Shown: positions 37,300-47,200 of the stretch, piece by piece
Position numbering within the stretch: position 1 is the first letter of the stretch
How the letters are laid out: each line of letters starts with the position of its first letter
Assembly (NCBI GenBank): GCA_028752905.1
Contig: JAQNBH010000017.1
Span: 37,220,698 to 37,284,697 of the forward strand
Source: Cladorhizidae sp. MBARI D1340-BT2
Lineage: Eukaryota > Porifera > Demospongiae > Poecilosclerida > Cladorhizidae
Reading direction: 5' to 3'
DNA length: 64,000 nucleotides
The notes under the pieces: model-generated
Told to the model about the DNA's origin: nothing
Databases searched by the model: none
The model's input: the letters and a program-made list of their open reading frames with translations, nothing else
Program-made: the position numbers and the translations under genes

Positions 37300-38105
37300 A
37301 CTTTACTCTCTTTTTCTTTCCCTGTCCAGAAACGGACTAACTGGTCAAGAGGCATTCTCATGTAAAGCATTTGGTATGGGGGCAAACCCGTGCTCTTGTG
37401 TGGCGTTCCCCATATAGGCCCATAGAATAAATGGTAGGCACCTGTCCCATTCTACGGCCTGGTTCTGGGTCAGTTTTCTCAACAGGCTTTTCAAGGTTGA
37501 ATTGAACCTCTCCACCATACCGTCTGTTTAGGGATGATATGGGGAGGTTCGAATTCGCTTGATGCCTGTGAGTGCACAAAATCGGTTCATGAACTTCGAG
37601 ACAAAGTTTGTTCCATTATCGGTTAACAACTCCAAAGGAACACCTACTCGGGCAGTTAACTCCACTAGACAGTCAGCTATTGACTCCGCAGTTGCATTCT
37701 TTAATTGGAACACTTCTGGCCATTTAGTAGTGTAGTCCATAGCTATGAGTACGAATTTGTGTCTACCAGAAGTTCTTCTAAGGGGTCCAAATATGTCCAT
37801 GGCTATGCGACTAAAGGGTTGATCAATAATAGGTAATGGGTGAAGGGGTGCCTTAATACTACAGCTGGGATGGCTTTTTGGCAGATGGGGCAAAACTGAC
37901 ACAGCTCATGCACATCTCTGGCCAGACCTGGCCAATCCATCCTACCTCTGATAAGTTGGATGGTTCTTTCCCTGCCAAAGTGACCTGCTGCTACAGAGGA
38001 GTGAGCTAACCTACCTTGGCTCTGGCTGATTTGGGCACCATAATCATAATTCTTGGTAGGGCTTCCTTACTAATAACCCATCCTTCCAAAAATACACACT
38101 CCCTT
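37300..38105 (-). pseudogene. Integrase core of Gypsy element B
   Basis: The zinc-binding H2C2 domain is visible at about 38013-37880 (LAHSSVAAGHFGRERTIQLI, then ELCQFCPICQK). The core follows: FSRIAMDIFGP with the first Asp, MDYTTKWPEVFQLKNATAES, LLTDNGTNFVSKF with the second Asp, and DGMVERFN with the catalytic Glu. One stop codon sits just before DGMVERFN, at about 37530. All three catalytic residues survive in sequence. This domain precedes reverse transcriptase in the element. Confidence 0.85.
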
Positions 38106-38581
38106 TGTGGTTTAATTTTTCCCTTACGCTCCTTAGGGTAGGATCTCATTTCTGTTCATCACGAAACTCTTCCGGGGAGATGGTGTCCAAGTCTCCGGGC
38201 TATGCTGCTTCGGGTGTTGAGGGAGTCACTAGGTCGTCCTTTGGAGGTCTTTCTGGCTCACCTAGGCTCACTCCTGTTTCTTCTGGTGCTGGTGGGGGAG
38301 GGGTCTCTAGCTCGTCTGTAGGAGGTGTTTCCGGCTCGGCTAGGCTCATGCTCCCCTCATCCATTTCACTTTCACTGTCATCAGGTAGTACTGGTTGTAT
38401 GATGGGCTCATCCTCGTGGAGTTGTCAGGCCTCGGCAGGGTCCGAAGCTTGCTTTAAATCCTTGTGGTTGCCAGGCCCAGCTCAGGGGTAGGGAGAGTAG
38501 GAGGGACAAGGTCCCTCTTCCCGGCGTCTGTATCCAGAGCTTCCCGGAGGTATGTCTTAAATAAGGGAATATCATGCCCCA

Positions 38582-38815
38582 TCAACATATCACACATAAG
38601 GCATATCCGTCTACCTGAAGGGTTATCTTGGCTGCTGGGAAATGGGTTCGAGCAGAACTCGCTGTAGTATATGCTATTTCCCAGGGAAGATAATCTTTCT
38701 GGTCTACGTACCGAGGATGCACAATACTTTTTGTGCATCCATTGTCTAACAAAGCTATCACTGACTGGTTGTTAATGGTTACTCTCCTATTCCATTCAGG
38801 CAATTTCTTTCTCAT
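38582..38815 (-). pseudogene. Retropepsin-like protease of Gypsy element B
   Basis: VTINNQSVIALLDNGCTKSI followed by VHPRYV fits a retropepsin flap and active-site region. The active motif reads Asp-Asn-Gly where Asp-Ser-Gly or Asp-Thr-Gly is normal. The reading frame is open for 77 codons. Confidence 0.65.
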
Positions 38816-38839
38816 AGTGAGGGCACAGTTCCCTCTCTC

Positions 38840-39990
38840 TATTTAGACACGACAACCCCTCTGCATGTGACCTAATTTCCCACACCTGTAACATTCAACT
38901 GATTTTGGCCCTCTCTCTTGAGGAATATTTATGTTACATGGGTTAATGTTACCAGGGAGTTCCCTTCCTTGCTCAGACGGTCTGGGGGAGGGGAAACGTC
39001 CTCTGTTGCCTCGGGGTTCTCGGGGAGGGGTTCTTCATCCTCCTTTTTGCTCTGTCCTTGGAACTGCATCCTTCTCTCTTAGTGAGGTACAGAGACATCA
39101 CAGCACTGCCTCCTTGAGTTCTTCATAACTTCCAGGCCCCATCTGGCGCATACGGCTCTCTAGCCACCTCGGAAGTTTCTGTAAAGTAAGCTCAATTAAA
39201 ATAAGTTCTTGGGCTGACTTACCACTAGAAGCCACTAATCGGGAACAGGCTTGCTTCCTGTCTCGGAACTACTCTTCAGGTTTGTCTTGACTGAAGTGTA
39301 AGTCAAACAACTTCTTCCGGTATGTCTCCGTTGTAATCTGGTAGGTGGATCGGAGGGTTTGACAGACTAGATCGTAATCTTCTTGTTCTTCTATAGTTAG
39401 GGAGGTTATGGCCAACATGCCCTGGCCGGATAGTGCACTTCATAGGTAGACACTCCAGAGATGCCGTGGCCACTCGCTTGCTCGCGCGGTCTCCTCAAAT
39501 GAGCTGAGGAATGCTCCCATGTCATCGGTGCCTTCAACGAATTTTTGTAATGTCAGTTTGGGTGTAGCTACCACTGGTAGAGCTACCGCTGGTGGAGGGT
39601 GTCTCTGGTCCACAAAGGCCTGGATCCAACGATCCTGTTGCTGTTGTCGGTCCTCGGCCCATCTGGCATCTTCGCATTGTGATCTGGCCTGCCCATTGGC
39701 CCATGAAGCGATTCATTTGTCCTCTAATGGAGGAGGGTCTCCATCCCTTGAGATGCTGCTCCCCGGCTCATCATCCTCACTGCATTCGCCTGGTTCCAAG
39801 GGAGGTACACAGTCCTCAATGAGGTTGTGGTCTTGAGGGGGTCGGTTAAATCCGGATCGCAGAGGGAGAACCATAACAATACAATGAAAAATACACACTC
39901 CCGAAAGAAAATACACTCAGTGGTTATACAAAACAAAATATAACCTAGAGTTGGGTTTGGTTTCACAAGCCCCAAGGTTCTCAAGTGACC
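38840..39990 (-). pseudogene. Gag of Gypsy element B
   Basis: A decayed Gag. A perfect zinc knuckle (VECYRCGKLGHMQRGCRV; C-x2-C-x4-H-x4-C) lies at about 38846-38899. Upstream are LQKFVEGTDDMGAFLSSFEE and an acidic N-terminal region near 39750 (PGECSEDDEPGSS). Frames change several times. Confidence 0.7.
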
Positions 39991-40090
39991 TGGGCTGTTT
40001 CCCACTAATCACAAAAAAAAATTATGTACTCACAACCTCTCACTCAGGCTGGAGCTACAATAGTAACGTAGATCCTTTTTTTCAACATGG

Positions 40091-40108
40091 ATCCCACCAC
40101 TGCCACCA
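40091..40108 (-). promoter_or_regulatory. Primer-binding site of Gypsy element B
   Basis: TGGTGGCAGTGGTGGGAT on the minus strand starts one base after the 5' LTR and begins TGG, as expected for pairing with a tRNA 3' CCA end. I do not name the tRNA. Confidence 0.75.
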
Positions 40109-40109
40109 A

Positions 40110-40775
40110 TGTCATGAAAAACCAGCCTTCTCCCAGTACAGACACTTTAGCTGGCTGAGCAGATCCCTGGTCTTCACGCGACGCCTGATCTTTGACTCCC
40201 AGTCTGTCCTACTGGCAATCCTCAGAACAAACCTAACTCAGCAACTCTCAACAGAATTGCTGGATTCCCAAATAAACTACAGTTAGTTATATTATAATGA
40301 TGAGATACGTAAATATGCTGAGCAATGACAAGATAACACAACACAATATCAACTACAATAACAAAGGTTCAGAGTGTTCTTATCTAACAGTTCTTAATTG
40401 CTGGTTGCAGATGTATAGCAGTCTCTGGCAATATTCACGGTATCTGTCCTAACTACTCCCTAGCTGTTTCTTATATACTGTTCTAACTACTCAGTTTGAT
40501 GTCATCGGGTCGTCATGGCACCGACCCTTGGCGACCAATCTGATGTCTTGTCTTATCAGGTGAGGGGTGTGTAGATCTTATTTCCTCTGGCAGGTGGACC
40601 ACATCCTTTATAGTGTCTGGTGGTGAGGTCCTTCGACTGTTCCCACACTCGCTACCATGGTTTCCACACATCTGGTGTACGGCTTGACCACTAGGTTCTT
40701 TGGCAACAACAGCTGCTGGTTTGGCTTCATCCCGGGCTGTTGTGAACTCAGTCAGGGAGATAGAATTCCCGGACA
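40110..40775 (-). repeat. 5' LTR of Gypsy element B
   Basis: 666 bp, with TG...CA ends. Compared with the 3' LTR it has small insertions, for example near 40286 and 40577, and a short block near 40730. Confidence 0.92.
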
Positions 40776-40836
40776 ACTCGCAATCGGCAGCCTCCACAAT
40801 GATATTGCCCTTGTGCTCCAATTAAGGTGGGAAGGA
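40776..40836 (+). pseudogene. Pol C-terminus and PPT of Gypsy element A, resumed
   Basis: After the second target-site copy (ACTCG, 40776-40780) the pol C-terminus of element A resumes (RNRQPPQ). The purine tract AAGGTGGGAAGGA (40824-40836) then abuts the right LTR. Confidence 0.75.
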
Positions 40837-40975
40837 TGTAGTAACTTAGAAGAACTCTGTATTAACAACTGTCATTTGTGTTAACTGTTATTTAGTTATT
40901 AGGATTAATTGACACTAGTTGTGTGGTTTGTGTTTGATTACTATATATGATATTGTGTAGCAGTGCCCAGGGGCC
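40837..40975 (+). repeat. Right (3') LTR of Gypsy element A, truncated
   Basis: It begins TGTAGTAACTT and stays collinear with the left LTR up to CAGTGCCCAGGGGC, then diverges. About 115 bp of the LTR is missing. Confidence 0.72.
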
Positions 40976-41429
40976 AAATTTCAAGTTGTGGAAGTTTAGA
41001 ATAAAAACTTGGTTTTGGTGCTGCACTTCTAGGATATTTTTTTCTTCGTGATTTGATCTGAAGTTAGCAAAACAACAAAAAAAGACCTCTCTGTAAATCA
41101 TCCACACCTTCACTTGGATCATCAAAAGCTTGAAGACTGTATAGTCCTTGTCTTTATAATCAAGTATAGGCAAGTGAAAACATTTCTTTCTCTTCTAATA
41201 TAATACGTTAGCTCCAACAAAATAGTACACGAGTTGGCATGTTTATGGTCATATATTTGCTTCTGCTTCTGCTAAGCTTTTAGTATATTTTCTTTGGCAG
41301 TACACAACTTTTTCTAAATGCTCATCTTCAAAAATTAGGATTACCTTGTTACCATCTTCTCTAGCCAACTTATCACTGTAATCTTAGGATGCTGATCATA
41401 TATCAATTAGAAAGAAAGCTTTGCAAGTT
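40976..41429 (-). other. Unassigned, possibly retroelement-derived
   Basis: Minus-strand frames near 41000-41173 give LPILDYKDKDYTVFKLL and DDPSEGVDDLQRGLF. I cannot assign a family. The stretch adjoins the integrase remnant at 41430-41890 in the same orientation and may belong to the same dead element. Confidence 0.3.
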
Positions 41430-41890
41430 CAAAATAATGAAGTAAATGGTTCCACAAACTGCAGTTTTATTGGCATACATGCAGCTATCTAGATACTTGT
41501 CCCAATTTTTTCATACCATGCGGAGCCTTCAGTAATATCTTCAGCAGTGTTTGGTTAATTCATGTCAGCATACAAATAATTCGGTATGATATGGCAATGT
41601 ATCCTATTCCTTGATGCTTTGAAACCTCTTGAACGAAATCGATTCTTCAACTCCATACCATTTTTAAGTCAAGGAATCCCCTTTGCATAGAGATATAGCT
41701 TCATGTACATTAAAAAGAGATGCAGCCACATTAACACCACTCTTATCTGGTAATGGCACAGCTTCAACAAACTTGGTGAAATAATCACAGAGTGTTAGTG
41801 TACATGTATTTCAATTAGAAGTTGGCTTTATTGTGCCAATGAAATCAACTCCAATGTGAAACCAAAGTGATTTAATTAACTGGTACTGGG
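41430..41890 (-). pseudogene. Integrase remnant (Gypsy/Ginger-type rve domain)
   Basis: On the minus strand WFHIGVDFIGTIKPTSN, a stop, then TLTLCDYFTKFVEAVPLPDK and SGVNVAASLF form the first part of an integrase core with its catalytic Asp. About 240 bases further on, NWDKYLDSCMYANKTAV matches the later conserved helix. The middle, with the second Asp and the Glu, is decayed. This is a different lineage from elements A, B and D. Confidence 0.7.
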
Positions 41891-44043
41891 TGCAGTGCAT
41901 GTGTTGTATTTTTGTTGGTGTTGTTTTATCCATGTTGTCTTTGACATCACTCACAAGAGAATAAAATATTGAGGAAATAAATATTTCTATATATGAAATG
42001 ATTCAGGTATGATGGACACCAGTTGGTCAAAGTGGCATGCTTTTCAAAATTGAATTCTGTGACCACATGTTTCTATGTATTTAACCTCAACAATCTAAAA
42101 AATACATTAGTATATCTGATATAATAATTATTATATGGCAAATAAATGTATAATAAAATGCAATGTCTTTCAATAAATATATATACATGTTATGTAAGGT
42201 AGAATATCTGATAAAAACAGAAAAAATGTTATTCTTGCTAACTGCCCTGTTTAAAAAACTAGACAACATTTTTTGATAACAAATCTTCCTTATTGCCCTC
42301 TTGCAGATATCACTGCATCTCTCAGGGTAACTACGCAGAATTGAAATATATGCATATATTAACATCTGGTTAAGGAGCTATCACACAATATTGCACAATG
42401 TCTGCATGCTTGGTAAAACTTGAAAACTATGCTAAAAATCATGTGACCTCTGTATGATATTACAAATTGTAACCCTCTAAGTTGGAGATCTCAGGTTTCA
42501 TGTTTGGCTCCTCCCTAGACCATGCAGTGAAATTTGTTACTTGCAGGTACCTGCTGCTTGACTACTATTAGCTTCCATCTCTGCACAACAGAAAGCTGCA
42601 CTCCATTTTACCGTCATGCTGTATGGTGGTCGGTCTCAAAATGTATATTTAGAGTTTGAGGGATTATTACTTAATAGGTAAACTATGCAAGCATATTTAG
42701 AGTTTGAGGGATTATCTCAATAGGTAAAATATGCATGTATATTTAGAGTTTGAGGGATTATTACTAAATAAATCTCCTCACTGTAGTATGCTAGACAACC
42801 ATGCGGTAGCTCCTACTATTAGGTGTTATCTTATTTCTTTCTTGCTTTCTTATAGGTAATTGACCTGAATCAATCTACACCATGGCTATTTTCTTAGCCT
42901 CAGTTATTTTGCAAATATAACCCACAGAGGATTCTCTCCATTTCTTCATTTCACTTTGCTTCTTATCAATCTCCTGATCAAACCTGTTCATGTTTAGGAA
43001 GTAGTAGTAATGTAGTATATAATATGCTAGCTATATCTATCCCTGGATAATTAACTTCTTTAGGAACTGACCTTGAATCGCATGGTAATTGTCCTTTTTA
43101 ATAGCACCGTTAACCAATCAATAGCTCCTCAACCTCATTACAAAGACAGTGTCCGTGATTTGCAACCGCACTTCCACAGTAGAGGGACAATCATTCCACG
43201 AGGTGATCGGCATTCTTGTAGTAATATGCCAGTTCCTCATAAGTTTTATAAACTTCCTTACTGCTGTTGCATGGCAGGCTGTTGTTCTGGATATGTGCTT
43301 CACAGGTGTGATCTTTTCTGGAATGGCTACTTTTTTAACTGCTATGGTGGTGGCACACTGCTTTCTTGCTATCCCCTAGTTTTTTGCTGATTATCTCAAG
43401 TTCATCAAGATTTGTGTTCAAGTTTGGTAATCGTGTCAAGATCCTGAGTCTGCAGTGAGGGTTTAAGACATTTTCTAAAATCCTCCTGTGTTTATAGCTT
43501 CTCGAGAATCGACCAATTTCTATCTATCATTTTTCAAGGCAGAAATTGCATCTAAAATCTACTAGGATGCACACTCCAAAATCTCACTGTGATGCTGCAG
43601 GGCAACTTTGTATGCCACCAGCCTCTGTTTCAAGGTCGGGGAGTGGCAAGCACCTTGTACACTTGAGAATCTTGCTCTTTAACTTTTTTAACTTGCATGA
43701 AAGATGTATGCCCTATTAGTTATCTTCAGTTTATTTTCAGCTATGGCTGAGCATATCTATCCTCTGTATAAGTAGAGTGAGGAAGGATTGCCATGCGAAG
43801 AAAGCATTAAGAAAAATGGGTGGAGCAGAAATAAGACCAACTACCACATAAGAGAAATGAAAAAGGGCCGGTTAGCAAGATCTCAGAAAATGACTCGGCA
43901 AATACAACATCAGGGTAGATCAACTGAGCTTCCAGCTCCTTGTACAAATTTCCAACATAGTGAGTGTACCTTCATCGATGCCTACTTCTTCTATGAAGCT
44001 GTTGAGGGTTGAGAGTTGGCTGGGAAGAGAGAAAATCCTTGCC
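41891..44043. other. No gene recognised (2.1 kb)
   Basis: AT-rich sequence. About 43070-43390 holds overlapping short frames; a plus frame at 43149-43379 is very hydrophobic (FHEVIGILVVICQFLISFIN). I cannot place it in a family, and no start or splice signals stand out. Confidence 0.35.
42645..42780 (+). repeat. 46-48-bp tandem repeat (3 copies)
   Basis: Three copies begin atatttagagtttgagggat and are separated by taggtaaa and atgca variants, with spacings of 48 and 46 bp. Confidence 0.85.
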
Positions 44044-44048
44044 ATTAT
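44044..44048. repeat. Target duplication of Gypsy element D, left
   Basis: ATTAT here matches ATTAT at 49492-49496 exactly. Confidence 0.9.
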
Positions 44049-44256
44049 TAGTTAAATGCAATGCACCTTCTCATTCATGGATCAAACTGGATAATAAATC
44101 TATATGATGTTCAGAGATGCGTGCTCTAACTAAAGTGTATGACAAGGGGCATGCGCATGGTAAGGGGTCGCTAACATGGTAAGGGATCGCTATAACAGGT
44201 AGGTACATGATACAAGGTGTGTGCATGGAATGAATAGTTTAGATGATTATTGTCTA
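44049..44256 (-). repeat. 3' LTR of Gypsy element D
   Basis: 208 bp. It holds two copies of an internal unit around aacatggtaaggg(g/a)tcgct, where the 5' LTR has three. Confidence 0.92.
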
Positions 44257-44265
44257 TCTCCCCCC
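44257..44265 (-). promoter_or_regulatory. Polypurine tract of Gypsy element D
   Basis: TTGGGGGGAGA on the minus strand abuts the 3' LTR; its purine core GGGGGGAGA is the expected plus-strand primer. Confidence 0.82.
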
Positions 44266-44293
44266 AAGTCCTTCGTCAGGGGGACTGAAAGAG

Positions 44294-47200
44294 TTAGGGA
44301 GCCTGTCCGTATCTTTGCGGGGGCTTTATGGTCCTCGTACTTCTCCGTAGGGTCTGGTCTGGGTTGGTGGGTTTGGGTGGTGGTGGTGGGATCTTGGCCA
44401 ACGTTTTGGGGGCCAGTGGTGGTAGGTTGTCTCGGTGGTTCTGGGTGCCGGCGACAGCTGCGTATGTTCGGGTGGTGGCCGGCGTGGTAGTTGGCTGCCT
44501 CTGGGTTGTTGGTTCCAGAGAGCCAGGTAATGGTTGGCTGGTTGATGTAGCCGGGATGATTGGTAGAGGTTGGCTGGGTGGTGGTGCCTGGGTGCCTGGT
44601 GATGAGTGGCTAGGTGGCGGTGCCGGGGTGCCTGGTGATGGGTGGCTAGGTGGCGGTGCCGGGGTGCCTGGTGATGGTAGGGGGTGGTCCGGTGGTGGGA
44701 TGGGGAAGGTGTTCCTCCTGAGGTATTGGCGGTTGCGAGTGGTAAGTCTGCCGTTGCTGTCCATCCGGACTTGATACTGATGATACTGCATGACCTCTAC
44801 CACCATGCCTGTGCTGTCCCATTTGGTTGGGTGGTGGCCGGTCTGGTTTTGCACCAGTACTCTGTCTCCGCGTATGAGGGGGGAGAGGTTTTTGGTGTGC
44901 TCCGTCCAGCGTATCTTGCCCAGGGATTGGCGCTTCTCTAGTGCTGTTAGCCTTATCTGTTGGGTAGCACCTTCCTGGGTCGGCTGTTGAAGTCGTGTTG
45001 GGAGGGTAGGTAGCAGGTCTCTGGTTGGGCGGCCAAAGAGGCACATGGCCGGTGACGTCCTCGTGTCAGGGCAAGGGCAGTTCCTGTAGGTCAGGAGTGC
45101 CTTGAAGAAGGCTGAATTCAGGGCGCCCCCTGGGTCTGTGTTACCGGTGATGAGTCGCTTGACGGTTTTGACCCCTGTTTCGGCGCGGTTGTTCGCGTGG
45201 GGGTGGTATGCCGAGGATGTCCTGTGGTGGACCCCCCAGCTAGCCAGCAGATCTTTTGTTGCGTGGGCGGTGAATTCGGGTCCTCCATCTGTTGTGAGCG
45301 TGGCTGGGATGCCAAAGGTTGCAAAGGTCTCCCTGAGTACCGGTATGAGGCCTGTGGCTCCGCTGCTCGCCTGCGATACGATGGGCCATCCCGAGAAGCG
45401 ATCCACCAGTACGAGGTAGACGGATCCTTCGTGGTGGAAGAAGTCTGTGTGTAGGTGCTCGAACGGGTGGTCCGCCTCCTCAGGGGTTATTGGTGGCATG
45501 TGGGGTTGAGAGGGGGCATTCCCGTTGCAGATGTGGCATCTGCTCCTTGTGGCGGCGATATCTGCTGTCAGGCCTGGCCAGTATATGGATGCTTTCGCCC
45601 TGGCTGTCATCCCGCTTGTCCCTTGGTGTGCAGTGTGCAGGGTGGCAAGGCATGCTTGCCGTAGGGAGGAGGGGATGATGAGACGGTCGCCCAGACATAC
45701 CACGTCGTCGACTATTGTGAGGTCGGTTATCACATGAAAATACGCCTGTATCCCCACTGGGAGCAAGTCACGTTTGTTGGGGGATCCTGCTTCTATGACC
45801 AGCATAAGGTCCTGGAGGGATTGGTCTGCCGTGGTGGCTGTCTGAAGCTGTTCCCAGTTGATGGGGGTGGCTGAGATCGCTGTGCACATTGCTGAGGAGA
45901 GGCCGTCGTCGTCTGCGAGGGCAAGGGTGGAGCAGTTCGGGCCGGGGGCTGGCAGGTCATCTGGCAGGTGGAGTCTGGCGGGTGTCCTTGTCCCAGATGG
46001 GTGACGTGACAGGGCGTCACTGGTCAGGTTTCTGGCGCCCGGGATGTATACCATCCTGAAGCGGTACCTGAGGGTCTTCTCTTTGAGATTCCTCAGGCGG
46101 GGATTCGGGATGTCCTCCAGGCACCTGTCCCCGAATAGCTTCAGCAGTGGTTTGTGCTCCACCGCTACTGTCAGGTCCCGGCACCCGAGTACAAAGTGCC
46201 TGGGTTTGTCAAGCGCGTCGGCTACGGCTAGGGCCTCCCCTTCCACAGGGGTGTATCGAGACTCTGCTGCATGAGTGAATCTCGACCCCACCAAGGTGAC
46301 GCGCCAGCCGTCCCGGCAACAGAAAGGATCGCGGGACGGGCACTGGCAGTGTTTCTGTGTGAGCCAGAAGCCAATCCCGTCCTTGCTCCAGTCTGTCGCC
46401 AGGCAGGTGGGGCGCCCCTTGTCGAAGATCTCTACTCCCGCTCGGATGCTCTCGTATATGTGTTGTTTGGACGCGGCGAGGGCTTCGGTCAGCTGATCTG
46501 ACCATTGGAAGGGGGTGGAGGGCATCAGGAGATCCCTGAAGGGGAGCATGGTTGCTGTCATGGCGAAGGTGTAGGAAATTTGGTTTACGAGGCCAAACCA
46601 TGCTCTGATGTCAGTGATGTTTGTTGGGGTGGGGAATTCCTTGATGGCTGCCGTGAATTTGTCAGCGGGGCGGACCTCTGTGGGGGTGACTGTGAACCCC
46701 GCGAACTCCACTTCGTCTTCTGCAAAGCGGAACTTCGTTGGGTTCAGGGTGATGCCGTTCGTGGCACAAATGTGCAGCCACCGCACTGCCTGATAGAAGG
46801 ATCCCTCTATGTCATCCGCCCATAGCAGGGCATCATCGATGCACTTGGTCTTGTTGGTTACATTGGTAATGAGGGCGTCGTACCGTGCCGTGTAGGCGTC
46901 TCCCGAGGCGATGTAGCCTTGTGGGGCCGTCAGGTAGCAGTACCTCCCCCAGGGTGTGATAAACGTGGTGTAATGTTTGTCTCCCTCAGCTAGGGCCACG
47001 GAGTGGTAGCCGTTCCACGCGTCGAAGATTGTTTTCTTCATCATTCGTGGGATGGCCCTGGGGTGGTGGAAGGGTGAAGGGCAGTGGTGGGTCTCCCGGG
47101 TGGCGTGCTGGTTGAGGGGTTGGAAGTTTATGGTCCTCCTTAGCGCCCCGTTCTTCTTGGTGCAGATCACCATTCGGTGGCACCAAGTGACGGGCGTGCC

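Larger units (their letters stand above)
34857..40775 (-). mobile_element. Gypsy element B, gmr1-like (integrase before RT)
   Basis: A complete LTR element in structure: 5' LTR 40110-40775, PBS 40091-40108, gag with a zinc knuckle, protease, integrase, RT, RNase H, PPT 35499-35511 and 3' LTR 34857-35498. The order along the minus strand places the integrase (38105-37300) upstream of reverse transcriptase (36900-36100). This is the order described for the gmr1 group of Ty3/Gypsy elements, in contrast to the usual RT-RH-IN order. Several frames carry stops, so the copy is probably no longer autonomous. Confidence 0.9.
29391..40975 (+). mobile_element. Gypsy element A, old, split by two later insertions
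   Basis: The left LTR (29391-29645) and the start of the right LTR (40837-40975) share a collinear sequence: GTAGTAACTT, AACTCTGTATTAA, AATTGACACTAGTTG, ATTGTGT and CAGTGCCCA. Between them are gag and pol pieces in the usual order gag, protease, reverse transcriptase, RNase H, integrase start, and a C-terminal RRST motif. An hAT transposase region (29943-31979) lies between the start of gag and its body. Gypsy element B (34857-40775) interrupts the pol end. All frames are broken. Confidence 0.82.
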
